DNA of 64,000 bases from Bradyrhizobium jicamae (GTDB lineage Bacteria > Pseudomonadota > Alphaproteobacteria > Rhizobiales > Xanthobacteraceae), in assembly GCF_018130215.1 (NCBI RefSeq), contig NZ_JAFCKQ010000029.1, positions 1-64,000 on the forward strand. The letters run 5' to 3'. The notes under the pieces were generated by a model. The model was not told the DNA's origin, searched no databases, and was given only the letters and a program-made list of their open reading frames with translations. Below, piece after piece: positions 25,401 through 34,030 of this stretch. The stretch's first letter is position 1, and every line of letters starts with the position of its first letter. A program made the translations under genes and the position numbers.

Positions 25401-25417
25401 CTTATGCGTAGCATAAG
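25401..25417. promoter_or_regulatory. Inverted repeat upstream of the LysR gene
   Basis: CTTATGC-GTA-GCATAAG is a perfect 7-bp inverted repeat 10 bases before the LysR start at 25428. It sits between two divergent genes, as a LysR binding site would. The assignment rests on position and symmetry. Confidence 0.5.
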
Positions 25418-25427
25418 AGATGCTTCG

Positions 25428-26339
25428 ATGAAGAATCCCAACCTGGATTATCTCCAGACCTTCATGGTCGTGATCGAGCGCGGCAGCTTCTCGGCTGCGG
25501 CCGAGCGACTGCAACTGTCGCAGCCGGCGGTGAGCTTGCAGGTGCGCCAGCTCGAACGCAGTCTCAATGCCACACTGATCGAGCGGGTCGGACGCAGGGC
25601 GAGGCCAACGGCCGCAGGGGTCGCGCTGCTCGGGCATGCTCGGCAGATCAACGGCGCCGTTGCCTCCGCCATGGAGGCTGTCGCGCACCACACGACGGGA
25701 ACCGCCGGCCGCGTCCGGCTCGGCACCGGCGCCACCGCCTGCATCTTCCTGTTGCCGCCGATCCTGAAGGAGCTGCGCGCCGCGCTTCCCTCGCTCGAGA
25801 TAACCGTCACGACCGGCAATACCGCCGAGATCGCCAGGGCGGTCGAGGACAACACGATCGACATCGGCCTCGTCACCCTTCCGGTGTCGGGGCGAAGCTT
25901 CGAGGTTACGCCGGTGCTGGACGACGAGTTTGTCCTGATCGCGCCGCGCGACATGGCGCTTCCGGCGCGGATCACGCCTGCCGTGCTGTCGACCAGGCCG
26001 ATGGTGCTGTTCGAGCCCGGCGGCAATACGCGGCGCACCGCGGACGAATGGCTGGCCCGGGGCGGCGTCTCGCCGAAGCCCCTGATGTCGCTTGGCAGCG
26101 TCGAGGCCATCAAGGAGATGGTGCGCGCCGGGCTCGGCTGCGCCATCCTGCCGGGTATGGCCGTCTCCGCGAGGCCGAAGCAGCGCGACCTCGTGGTGCG
26201 CTCGCTGTCGCCGAGGCTTTATCGCAGGCTCGCAGTCGTGATCCGCCGCGACAAGCGGCTCGATCTTGGTTTGCGGAAAACCCTGGCCGCGCTGAAGGCG
26301 ATCGCGACCGAGCAGAACGGGAAGAAGGGAGGACGCTGA
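25428..26339 (+). CDS. LysR-family transcriptional regulator
   Basis: I choose ATG 25428 (303 residues) because the in-frame extension to 25404 runs into the inverted repeat. The HTH is SFSAAAERLQLSQPAVSLQV with SLNATLIERVGRRA, and the rest is a LysR effector domain. It is divergent from the GNAT-MFS pair and probably controls it. Its stop codon lies in the loop of a 10-bp hairpin. Confidence 0.92.
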   Translation: MKNPNLDYLQTFMVVIERGSFSAAAERLQLSQPAVSLQVRQLERSLNATLIERVGRRARPTAAGVALLGHARQINGAVASAMEAVAHHTTGTAGRVRLGTGATACIFLLPPILKELRAALPSLEITVTTGNTAEIARAVEDNTIDIGLVTLPVSGRSFEVTPVLDDEFVLIAPRDMALPARITPAVLSTRPMVLFEPGGNTRRTADEWLARGGVSPKPLMSLGSVEAIKEMVRAGLGCAILPGMAVSARPKQRDLVVRSLSPRLYRRLAVVIRRDKRLDLGLRKTLAALKAIATEQNGKKGGR

Positions 26340-26349
26340 GCGTCCTCCC
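26327..26349. terminator. Shared convergent hairpin
   Basis: Arms GGGAGGACGC (26327-26336) and GCGTCCTCCC (26340-26349) enclose TGA, the LysR stop codon. It lies between the convergent LysR and DUF899 genes and can serve both. Confidence 0.65.
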
Positions 26350-26359
26350 GGTTCCACCC

Positions 26360-27160
26360 CTATGTCACGGCCTTGCGCTCGTCCTCGGCGATCTTGCGGA
26401 ACGCCTTCACGCCGGCGTCGGTGACCGCGTCCCACTTCGTGTTCGTCGCGGCCTCGGCCTCGTAATTGTCGTGCCAGTTCCACCATTTGTAGGGCGGGGT
26501 CTGCGGATAGCCCTTGGGCGAATCCTCCCAGACCTCCTGGCGACCGAGCGGCGTGATGTCGAGATAGCTCCAGACCGTGCCCATCGCCTCGTCGCCGCGG
26601 CTGTTGACGAGGTAGGTGCGGAAGATCTTCTCGCCGTCGCGGAAGAACACGTTGTGGCCGTGCCATTCGCCGACGCCGAAATCCGCGTCGAAGCTGTCCG
26701 TGATGGTGTACCAGGGCATCTCCCAGCCCATCCGCGCCTTCAGCCGCGCAATGTCCGCCTGCGGCGCACGCGAGGCGTAGACCAGCGTGGTGTCGCGCTG
26801 GTTCAGGTGGGAGAGATGGCTGACCTGGTCGGCGCCGAGCGAGCAACCGCGGCAGGCATGGTCCGGCCAGCCGAACACGCCGGGCTCGAAGAAGGCGCGA
26901 TAGACGATGAGTTGTCGACGGCCCTCGAACAGGTCGTGCAGGCTGACCTTGCCCTTCGGCCCCTCGAAGGCATAGGCCTTCTCGACCGCCATCCAGGGCA
27001 TGCGCCGGCGCGCGGCGGAAAGCGCATCGCGGGCGCGCATCAGTTCCTTCTCCTTCACCAGCAGTTCCAGGCGTGCGGCGTCCCACGCCTCGCTCGACAC
27101 GACGGGCGGCGTCTGCATCGTGCTCCTTCCGCTACTGTCTTTTCCGGGGTTTGCAGTCAT
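26360..27160 (-). CDS. DUF899 thioredoxin-like protein
   Basis: The product belongs to the DUF899 group of predicted thioredoxin-fold proteins. Markers are LLVKEKELMRARDALSAARR, VSLHDLFEGRRQLIVYRAFF, then WPDHACRGCSLGADQVSHL with a CxxC-like cysteine pair, and a C-terminal aromatic patch YKWWNWHD. The reaction is unknown. Two starts have good ribosome sites: ATG 27158-27160 (AGGAGG upstream, 266 residues, used here) and ATG 27116-27118 (GGAAGGAG upstream), the more usual family start. Confidence 0.88.
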   Translation of the reverse strand: MTANPGKDSSGRSTMQTPPVVSSEAWDAARLELLVKEKELMRARDALSAARRRMPWMAVEKAYAFEGPKGKVSLHDLFEGRRQLIVYRAFFEPGVFGWPDHACRGCSLGADQVSHLSHLNQRDTTLVYASRAPQADIARLKARMGWEMPWYTITDSFDADFGVGEWHGHNVFFRDGEKIFRTYLVNSRGDEAMGTVWSYLDITPLGRQEVWEDSPKGYPQTPPYKWWNWHDNYEAEAATNTKWDAVTDAGVKAFRKIAEDERKAVT

Positions 27161-27259
27161 GACGGGTACCTCCTGATCAGACGAACGCCCGGAACGAACT
27201 GCCGTTCCGTCGCGCGTCATTGGTCATGCCGCAATCTGGCGCGGCGGCAGTCATGGCGG

Positions 27260-27282
27260 GAGTGACAAGTGTGTCGGGATTT
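27260..27282 (+). promoter_or_regulatory. Second copy of the 22-bp shared motif
   Basis: GAGTGACAAGTGTGTCGGGA plus TT repeats the sequence at 6921-6942. Here it lies about 170 bases upstream of the TPR gene start. Both copies point the same way relative to a downstream gene encoding a helical-repeat protein. Confidence 0.4.
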
Positions 27283-27449
27283 CAGCGCATGGGCGCTGCC
27301 GGGGGGCGCCCTCGCCGGCGCGCGATACCTCTGCTGCCGCGCCGACATCTGGCGAAACAGACCCGTCGCCGGCGAAAATGCTACCCTCGAGGCGCGAGTC
27401 GATTCGAAGGCGCCTGCTTGCCGGCCCATTGCAAAACACCCCGAAGCCG

Positions 27450-29024
27450 ATGCTGAACCTGTCGCGCATGCAGCGGAAGGCCTACGCCTCCTTCTACAAA
27501 GGCGAACTCGACAAGGCTGAACGGCTTTGCGCCGGGATCCTCGAGCACTGGCCCGACAATTTCGATGCGCTGCATATGCTTGGAATGCTGCATTTCCAGC
27601 GGCATCGCCTGGCGGAGGCGCTGCGCTGCCTCGCTGCCGCGCTGAAGGCCAATCCCGGCTCGCCCGATGCGATGTCGAATCTGGGGCTCGCGCTGCACAC
27701 CGCAGGGCACTACGACCAGGCGATCGCAAGCTATCGCAACGCGCTGCAACTGGCGCCCGACCATCCGGAGTTTCTCTACAATCTCGGCAACACCTATCTC
27801 GAGCTCGGTCGCTTCACCGACGCGGTGTCGAGCTATCAGGCCGCACTCGCGCGCAAGCCGGATCACGCCGGCGCGCTGGTCAACCGCGGCAACGCGCTGC
27901 TGCGGCTGAACGAGCCGCTCGAGGCGCTGTCAAGCTACGATGCCGCGCAGGCCGTGATGCCTCGCCATCCGCAGATCCTGACCAATCGCGGTCACACCCT
28001 TCGCCGCCTCGATCAGCCCGCGAAGGCGCTCGCGGATCTCGAGGCAGCGCTGGCGGCTGCGCCCGACTTCGCCGAAGCCCATTTCGAAGCTGCGATGGCG
28101 CATCTGACGCTCGGCGATTTCGACGCGGGCTGGAAGGCCTATGAATGGCGCTGGAAAACGCGGACATTCGCCCGGCAGCGCCGGTCATTTCCGGCCCCCC
28201 TGTGGCTGGGCGACGCGCCTGTCGCCGGCAAGACCATGCTGCTCCACGCCGAACAGGGATTTGGCGACACCATCCAGTTCATCCGCTATGCGCCGCTGCT
28301 CGCGAACCTCGGCGCCAGCGTCATCTGCGAGGTGCAGGCCGAGCTGCAGCCACTGCTGTCGCATCTCGACGGCATCAGCGTGATCGCGGCCGGCGAGACG
28401 TTGCCCGTGTTCGACCTGCACTGCCCGTTGCTCAGCCTCCCGCTGGCCTTCAAGACCGAGGTCGGGAGCATTCCGGCGTCGATCCCGTATCTCGCCGCAC
28501 CCGCGGCGCGCCGCGATCACTGGCAAACGCGCTTGCCGTAGGGGCGGCGCGCCGGCTTCGTCTGGTCCGGCTCGTCGACCCACAAGAACGACGCCAACCG
28601 CTCGATTCCACTGGCGCGTCTGGCACGGTTGTTCGAGACTCCGGCGCTGCACTGCGTCAGCCTTCAGACCGAGTTGCGCGGTCCTGATCGCGACGTGTTG
28701 GGCGATCTGCCGAGCCTCGTTCACCTCGGCGACGAGATCGGCGATTTCGCCGACACGGCCGCCATCATCTCGCTGCTCGATGTCGTGATCTCCGTCGACA
28801 CCGCGGTGGTGCATCTGGCGGGCGCGCTCGGCAAGCCGGTGATGATCCTGCTGCCCTACGCCGCGGATTTCCGCTGGATGCGCGATCGCGCGGATACCCC
28901 CTGGTATCCGACGGCAAGACTGCTGCGGCAGCCTGCCTTCGGCGATTGGGACAGCGTGATCGATCGCCTGCGCGACGAACTCCAATCACCCGCGGCCATT
29001 GACGATGGCGCATTATCTGACTAA
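27450..29024 (+). pseudogene. TPR-repeat / glycosyltransferase-like protein split by an in-frame amber codon
   Basis: One reading frame runs from ATG 27450 to TAA 29022-29024 but is broken by TAG at 28539-28541. The first part (about 363 residues) carries several tetratricopeptide repeats, for example SYRNALQLAPDHPEFLYNLG. The part after the stop, starting GRRAGFVWSGSSTHKND, is the glycosyltransferase-9-like end (VISVDTAVVHLAGALGKPVM) found in full-length relatives. No frameshift is needed: the codon before and after are in phase. A single base change such as CAG to TAG explains it. The intact protein would be about 524 residues. A sequencing error or amber read-through cannot be excluded. 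Confidence 0.85.
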
Positions 29025-29033
29025 AGTCAGATA
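29014..29033. promoter_or_regulatory. Operator of the MarR-GNAT gene
   Basis: TATCTGACT (29014-29022) and AGTCAGATA (29025-29033) are perfect 9-bp arms with a 2-base spacer. The element overlaps the stop codon of the TPR pseudogene and ends one base before the ATG at 29035, as expected for MarR autoregulation. Confidence 0.65.
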
Positions 29034-29034
29034 T

Positions 29035-29907
29035 ATGCTCGATCCCGTTTCCCGCGTTCGCCGCTTCAACCGTGCCGTCACCTCTGCCGTCGGCGCGCTG
29101 GACACGTCGTTTCTCGGGCGCGGGCGGCCGCTTGGGGCGGCGCGCGTGCTGAACGCGGTCGGGCATGGCCGCTCTGAAGTCGGCGACATCAGGGACTATC
29201 TCGGCCTCGATTCCGGCCTGATGAGCCGTCTGTTGCGCAGCCTCGAAGACGAAGGGGTGATCGAGACGACGGTGCATGCGAACGACGCGCGCCGTCGCAT
29301 CGCACGGTTGACGCCGGCCGGCCGGCGCGAATTTAACGCCTATGAAGCGATCTCCAATCGCCAGGCCGAAGACTTCCTCGCCCGCCACGCGCAGCGCGAT
29401 GCGCTGCTGGCGGCGATGGACCTGATCGCCTCGGCGCTCGGGCGCGACGGTACGGTCTTGCATGACACCGACCCGCGCAGCGACGCGGCGCGCTACTGCC
29501 TGGGCGCGTATTACGCCGAACTCGCGCAACGCTTCAAGCAGGGCTTCGACGTCAAGCTGTCGCGCGACCCCGAAGCCAGGGACATGATCCGCCCGCGCGG
29601 CACGTTCATCGTGGCGATGTCGGACGGCCTGCCGCTCGGCTGTGTCGGCCTGAAAGGCAGCGGCGGCGAGCAGGCGGAGATCAAGCGGCTCTGGGTCGCA
29701 CCGGCCGCGCGCGGGCTCGGCCTCGGCCGGCGCCTGATGGACGCGGCCGAGAGCGCCGCGCGCGAACTCGGCATCAAAGTGTTGCGGCTCGACACCAACA
29801 GCGCGCTGGCGGAAGCCGGCCAGCTCTACCGCAGGACCGGCTGGAGCGAAATCCCGCGCTTCAACGACGACCCCTACCCCGATCTGTTTTTCGAAAAGCG
29901 TCTCTGA
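29035..29907 (+). CDS. MarR regulator fused to a GNAT acetyltransferase
   Basis: The 290-residue product joins a MarR winged helix (about 1-140; DYLGLDSGLMSRLLRSLEDE and the wing HANDARRRIARLT) to a GNAT domain (about 150-290; LWVAPAARGLGLGRRLMDAA, then LYRRTGWSEI). This bifunctional architecture is known in actinobacteria and rhizobia. The chosen ATG follows directly after the palindromic operator and has no clear ribosome site, so the message may be leaderless or the start may be 28999. The acetyl acceptor is unknown. Confidence 0.88.
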   Translation: MLDPVSRVRRFNRAVTSAVGALDTSFLGRGRPLGAARVLNAVGHGRSEVGDIRDYLGLDSGLMSRLLRSLEDEGVIETTVHANDARRRIARLTPAGRREFNAYEAISNRQAEDFLARHAQRDALLAAMDLIASALGRDGTVLHDTDPRSDAARYCLGAYYAELAQRFKQGFDVKLSRDPEARDMIRPRGTFIVAMSDGLPLGCVGLKGSGGEQAEIKRLWVAPAARGLGLGRRLMDAAESAARELGIKVLRLDTNSALAEAGQLYRRTGWSEIPRFNDDPYPDLFFEKRL

Positions 29908-29961
29908 GCGGCGCCACGCGAACGTGTTGCCCGGTGCGATGCGCCGGCCTAAGACCATCGC

Positions 29962-30453
29962 ATGACCGTCCGCCCCCTCGTCCGCTATCCCGATCCCCGG
30001 CTTGCGCTGCCGGCGCAGCCCGTCCTCTTGTTCGACGACGTGCTGCGCGAGCTTGCGCAGGACCTGCTGGAGACCATGCACGCGGCGCCGGGCATCGGAA
30101 TCACCGCACCACATGTCGGCATCTCCCAGCGCGTCATCGTGCTCGATCTCGGCGACGGCGCGCGCAGCTATGTAAATCCGGAGATCGTCTGGACCTCGCC
30201 CGAGATGATCCTGCACAAGGAAGGCAGCGTCTCGATGCCCGGGGTCAATGACGATGTCGAACGTCACGCCCGCATCCGGATCCGCTATCAGGACCTCGAC
30301 GGCAACGCGCAGACCGAGGAGTCCGACGGCCTGCGCGCGGTCTGCCATCAGCACGAGATCGATCAGCTGAACGGCGTGTTCTGGATCAGGCGGCTGTCCC
30401 GCCTGAAGCGGGAGCGCCTGGTCAAGCGGTTCGAGAAGTTGTCGCGGGCATGA
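29962..30453 (+). CDS. Peptide deformylase-like protein lacking metal ligands
   Basis: The 163-residue protein has the full deformylase fold pattern but altered catalytic motifs. Motif 1 GxGxAAxQ reads GIGITAPH (44-51). Motif 2 EGCLS reads EGSVS (87-91), so the metal-binding cysteine is serine. Motif 3 HExxH reads HEIDQ (131-135), so the second metal histidine is glutamine; the general-base E132 remains. Active enzymes remove the formyl group from nascent proteins. With two of three ligands and the motif 1 glutamine changed, this paralogue is probably inactive or has a new role. No methionyl-tRNA formyltransferase gene is adjacent. Confidence 0.88.
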   Translation: MTVRPLVRYPDPRLALPAQPVLLFDDVLRELAQDLLETMHAAPGIGITAPHVGISQRVIVLDLGDGARSYVNPEIVWTSPEMILHKEGSVSMPGVNDDVERHARIRIRYQDLDGNAQTEESDGLRAVCHQHEIDQLNGVFWIRRLSRLKRERLVKRFEKLSRA

Positions 30454-30460
30454 CCGGACT

Positions 30461-31720
30461 TCAGCCACCCGCCATCAGATCCTTCGCCAGCGCCATGTAG
30501 GCCGGCAAGGTCACGGGATCGTTGGCGACGTTGCCTGCGGCCGGATGCGAGGCATAGCGCGCGATCACCATCTCGGCCTTCGGGTCGACATAGATGCCCT
30601 GGCCGTGAATGCCGCGCGCCATGTAGGCGCCATGCGCATTGTGCGTCACCCACCACTGGTTGCGATAGGAGGCACCGGGCAAGGTCGTGTAGCCGGCGGG
30701 TTTGAACTTCTCGGGATCGCCGCCGCGCGCGATGTCCTCGACCACCGAGCCCGGCACGATCTGGCGGCCGTTGAAGCGGCCGTGATTGCGCATGGTCTCG
30801 CCGAAGCGGGCGAGATCGCGCAGCGTCGTCGACAAGCCGCCGCCGCCACTTTCGGTCCCGACTCGGTCGACGTGATAGTGCGCGTCCTCCTCCGCACCGA
30901 TCGGCTGCCAGATGCGCTCCGACAAGAGTTCGGCCAGCGTCAGGCCGCTGGCGCGGCGGCAGATCCAGGCCAGCACGTCGGTATTGACGGTCTTGTAGGC
31001 GAAGGCCCTGCCGTGCTCGCCCTGCTTCTTCTGCACGCAGAGGAAGTCGAAATTGGTGGTCGGGCCGTCATAGCCCGGCTCGAGCGGCGCCATGCCGTTG
31101 GCGCGCCGCAGTGCCCAGACATGCGAGTTCCTGTCGGTGTAGACCTCGGTATATTCGAGGCCCGTGGTCATATCCATGACCTCGCGCACGCGCGCATCGC
31201 CGAATGCACTGCTCTTCATTTCCGGCAGATAGTCGGTGACCGGAGCCTGCGGATCGATCCTGCCCTCCGAGATCAGGATGCCGGCCAGCGTGCCGGTGAA
31301 CGATTTCGTCACGGACATCGCGATATGCGGCTTGTGCGGCTTCAGCGCGCCGAAATAGCGCTCAAAGATCAGTCTGCCCCGGTGCAGCACGGCGATGCCG
31401 TCGGAATAAGTCTCCTCGAGCATGCGCGCGAAGGTCATCGGACGGCCGTCCATCGTGACCGACGCGGACGCGCCGATATCATGATCCTCGCGCGGCAGCA
31501 CCGACGCCGGCCCTGCGCCGCGCCAGACGTTCACGGTCGGCACCAGTTGGCGGATATTGCTCCATGCCCAGCGCAGCTCGGGGAAGTTGCGGAAGGATGA
31601 GTCCGCGAATGCGACGGTCCTGTCCTGCGGCGGCGGCAGGCCCTGCATCCAGCCAAGCGTATTCGGATCGGACTCGGCGGCGGTCGGGGACGTTTGGCTG
31701 GACGAGGTCGCAACAGACAT
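30461..31720 (-). CDS. Serine hydrolase, beta-lactamase / class C family
   Basis: I start at ATG 31718-31720 (419 residues). The active-site SxxK is SVTKSF, and the later tyrosine/asparagine region is FAYKTVNTDVLAWI. The C-terminal HGQGIYVDPKAEMVIAR matches the KTG-equivalent strand of esterase-type members. Such proteins include esterases, D-aminopeptidases and 6-aminohexanoate-dimer hydrolases. No clear signal peptide is present. It converges with the deformylase-like gene, with 7 bp between their ends. Confidence 0.9.
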   Translation of the reverse strand: MSVATSSSQTSPTAAESDPNTLGWMQGLPPPQDRTVAFADSSFRNFPELRWAWSNIRQLVPTVNVWRGAGPASVLPREDHDIGASASVTMDGRPMTFARMLEETYSDGIAVLHRGRLIFERYFGALKPHKPHIAMSVTKSFTGTLAGILISEGRIDPQAPVTDYLPEMKSSAFGDARVREVMDMTTGLEYTEVYTDRNSHVWALRRANGMAPLEPGYDGPTTNFDFLCVQKKQGEHGRAFAYKTVNTDVLAWICRRASGLTLAELLSERIWQPIGAEEDAHYHVDRVGTESGGGGLSTTLRDLARFGETMRNHGRFNGRQIVPGSVVEDIARGGDPEKFKPAGYTTLPGASYRNQWWVTHNAHGAYMARGIHGQGIYVDPKAEMVIARYASHPAAGNVANDPVTLPAYMALAKDLMAGG

Positions 31721-31864
31721 CAAGGCTGGCTCCGATGAAGACGATGCAGCCGTGGTATCACGTGAGCGCATGCCGGACATCCCGCATTTGCGCCGGGGTG
31801 ACCATCGCGTGGCGCGAGAGCGGAATGACCGCTCTCGCACCGCACTCTGAACGCATGGCCTCCG

Positions 31865-32380
31865 CTACGATGCGGCAACCGTCGCTCCGCCCGTCTGGAA
31901 CTGCGGACGCAGCAGCAGATAGAATGCGACGACGTGCGTGATCATCAGGATCGGCACGTAGATGATCGGGATCGCATAGGTCGCGCCCAGCTCCCCTGCT
32001 ATCGCCCCGAGGTTGACCTGGATGCCGTGATAGTAGTCGACGAGGATGTCGATCGCTCCCGCGAGATTGAAGGCGACGACGAACAGCCGGAACAACGGAG
32101 GCGTCCTGACGGTGAGAAGCGCGAGGATGGCCAGCAGTCCGGTCGCGAAGTCGCCATAGGCCGCGAAGTTCGCGAAATCGGCGGGCAGATGGGAGCCGAC
32201 CACGCCGGGGACCAGGAATACGAGCCCGAAGATGCGGAAGCTGTGCAGCGTCGCGATGGCGCGCTGCGCCTCGATCGGATCCATGGACCTCAGCCTCGGC
32301 CAGACATAGGCACTCAGGCAGAGCAACCACGGGACGTAACCGAGCACGAGCTGGAGCGGGAAGATGATTGTCGTCGGCAT
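31865..32380 (-). CDS. Integral membrane protein of unknown function
   Basis: The 171-residue product has about five hydrophobic segments (IIFPLQLVLGYVPWLLCLSA, IFGLVFLVPGVVG, TGLLAILALL, LFRLFVVAFNLAGAIDILVD, and a long C-terminal span). Polar residues D, H and Y in the fourth span (DILVDYYHG) may be functional. I do not recognise a named family. It stands between the serine hydrolase and the AQ-repeat protein, all on the minus strand with gaps of 73-144 bp. Confidence 0.7.
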   Translation of the reverse strand: MPTTIIFPLQLVLGYVPWLLCLSAYVWPRLRSMDPIEAQRAIATLHSFRIFGLVFLVPGVVGSHLPADFANFAAYGDFATGLLAILALLTVRTPPLFRLFVVAFNLAGAIDILVDYYHGIQVNLGAIAGELGATYAIPIIYVPILMITHVVAFYLLLRPQFQTGGATVAAS

Positions 32381-32453
32381 TTGCGGTCCTTTCGGACGTT
32401 GATTGATGCTGGGTTGACTTGAGGCTGCGCCCCGGAGACGGGATCGCCGGCGT

Positions 32454-32858
32454 TCACGGATTGCCCATCAGCAAGCGGAGCGGCAACAGCGGACCAACCG
32501 GAATGTAGTCGTGGTCCATCAGATCCTGCTTGGCCAATGGAAGGCCTTCCATGATCGTGTGCGCCTCCGCAACGTCCCTGGTGTCGAGCAGGAAAACCAC
32601 TCCGCGACCATCGCTGCGCGAATACCACTCGCGGATCTTGCCGTTGAGATAGAGCGCTGCCGTCTGCCGGATTTCCGCCGGCATCACGCTCATCACCTGT
32701 TCGCGCGTGACGCCCGCCTTCACGGTCAGAATGACCATGACAGCGGTGGTCATGGGCGACATTGCTTGGGCTTGGGCTTGGGCTTGGGCTTGGGCTTGGG
32801 CAAGGGATGATTGGGTCATGGATATTGCTCCTGTGAGGGTAAGGGTGAAAGCCAGCAT
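32454..32858 (-). CDS. Exported muconolactone-isomerase-like (dimeric ferredoxin-fold) protein with an AQ repeat
   Basis: The product has a hydrophobic leader (MLAFTLTLTGAISMTQSSLA), then an Ala-Gln repeat of about six units, and a domain that resembles muconolactone isomerase/YCII-like dimeric ferredoxin folds: VMVILTVKAGVTREQVMSVM, REWYSRSDGRGVVFLLDTRD, and IMEGLPL. The start is uncertain: ATG 32858 gives the signal peptide, ATG 32819 has the better ribosome site (CAGGAG) but no leader, and an upstream GTG is possible. The catalytic role is unknown. Confidence 0.65.
   Translation of the reverse strand: MLAFTLTLTGAISMTQSSLAQAQAQAQAQAQAMSPMTTAVMVILTVKAGVTREQVMSVMPAEIRQTAALYLNGKIREWYSRSDGRGVVFLLDTRDVAEAHTIMEGLPLAKQDLMDHDYIPVGPLLPLRLLMGNP
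32765..32800. repeat. Six tandem copies of CTTGGG inside a coding region
   Basis: Six perfect CTTGGG hexamers fill 32765-32800; read on the coding strand they give alternating Ala and Gln codons. Copy changes would add or remove two residues without shifting frame. The tract follows the predicted signal peptide cleavage region. Confidence 0.9.
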
Positions 32859-33034
32859 GACGACGCGGATTGTTCGCAGGTGTCTCGTTTCGCCAATCAC
32901 CGCGGTCACCCCTGTTCTGCGAGCGAGCCGGAATGTCGCGACTGTCTTGTCTCGACATGGGCAATGCTCTTGATGGTCCACCCGATTTAGGGCCGCTTCC
33001 CGCGATCGGCTATTTGCGATAATGTCGATGGGTT

Positions 33035-34006
33035 ATGAAGCAGAACTTCACAGTCCGGCAGGGCGCGCTCGATGGCGTCGAGGCGTTCCTGAGCGTTGCC
33101 GCGCACCGCAGCTTTCGAAAAGCCGCCGCCGAGCTCGGCGTCACGCCGTCAGCGATCAGCCAGGCGGTCCGCGCCCTCGAGGCGCGCGTCGGCGCCGCGC
33201 TCTTCATCCGCACCACGCGGAGCGTCGGGCTGAGCGAAGCCGGCGAACGGTTTCTCGCCCGTGCCAAGCCTGCCTTCGAGGAGCTGGTCGCGGCAAGCGA
33301 CGTCGCACGCGACCTTGGCCAACGGCCCGCCGGCCTGCTCAGGCTCACGGTGCCGCGCGCGGTGGTGCCGATCCTGCTGGAGCCCTTGATCGCATCGTTC
33401 TGCCAGGCCTATCCCGAGGTCGAGGTCGAGATCGCCGCGAGCAAGGAGCTGGTCGACGTCGCGGCCGGAGGATTCGATGCCGGCATCCGGATGGGCCAGT
33501 TCATCGCCGCCGACATGATCGCGCTCCGGCTCTCGCCGCCCTTCCCTTTCGTCGTCGTCGGCAGCCCCGACTATCTGCACCGGCGGGGAAAGCCCGAGCG
33601 GATCGACGATCTGCGCCAGCACGCCTGCCTGCGCATGCGCCGCTCTGATGGATCGATCGCACCCTGGTCTTTCGTCAGCGGCAACAAGCAGGTCGAGGCG
33701 ATCGTTGCGGGACCGCTGATCGCCCACGACTATCCGACGATGCTGGAGGCCGCCACCGACCATATGGGGCTGGCGCAAGTGCCCGGGCCGATCACGGCTG
33801 AGCTGGTGAAGGCAGGCAGGCTCGTACGCGTTCTCGACGCCTTCGCGCCGACGGTGCCCGGCATGTTCCTCTACTATCCGAGCCGGCATCAGATCATGCC
33901 GAAGCTGCGGGCCTTCATCGATCACATCAAGAGCCGCGCGGCTGCGGGCGGCAAATCGAAAGGTCCGGGTGCGAACAAGCGAGCAGGCGCGACAAAGACA
34001 GGCTGA
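33035..34006 (+). CDS. LysR-family transcriptional regulator
   Basis: The 323-residue protein has the LysR HTH SFRKAAAELGVTPSAISQAV with RVGAALFIRTTRS and an effector domain of the CrgA-like subgroup (GFDAGIRMGQFIAADMIAL). A basic, low-complexity tail of about 25 residues ends the protein. It is divergent from the AQ-repeat gene, a possible target. Confidence 0.93.
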   Translation: MKQNFTVRQGALDGVEAFLSVAAHRSFRKAAAELGVTPSAISQAVRALEARVGAALFIRTTRSVGLSEAGERFLARAKPAFEELVAASDVARDLGQRPAGLLRLTVPRAVVPILLEPLIASFCQAYPEVEVEIAASKELVDVAAGGFDAGIRMGQFIAADMIALRLSPPFPFVVVGSPDYLHRRGKPERIDDLRQHACLRMRRSDGSIAPWSFVSGNKQVEAIVAGPLIAHDYPTMLEAATDHMGLAQVPGPITAELVKAGRLVRVLDAFAPTVPGMFLYYPSRHQIMPKLRAFIDHIKSRAAAGGKSKGPGANKRAGATKTG

Positions 34007-34030
34007 GGACAATCGGCAGGGGAGACGCCC

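Noticed and set aside
25305..27086. A 593-codon minus-strand frame
   Set aside because: It lies antisense to the LysR gene and out of frame in the DUF899 gene; no recognisable domain.
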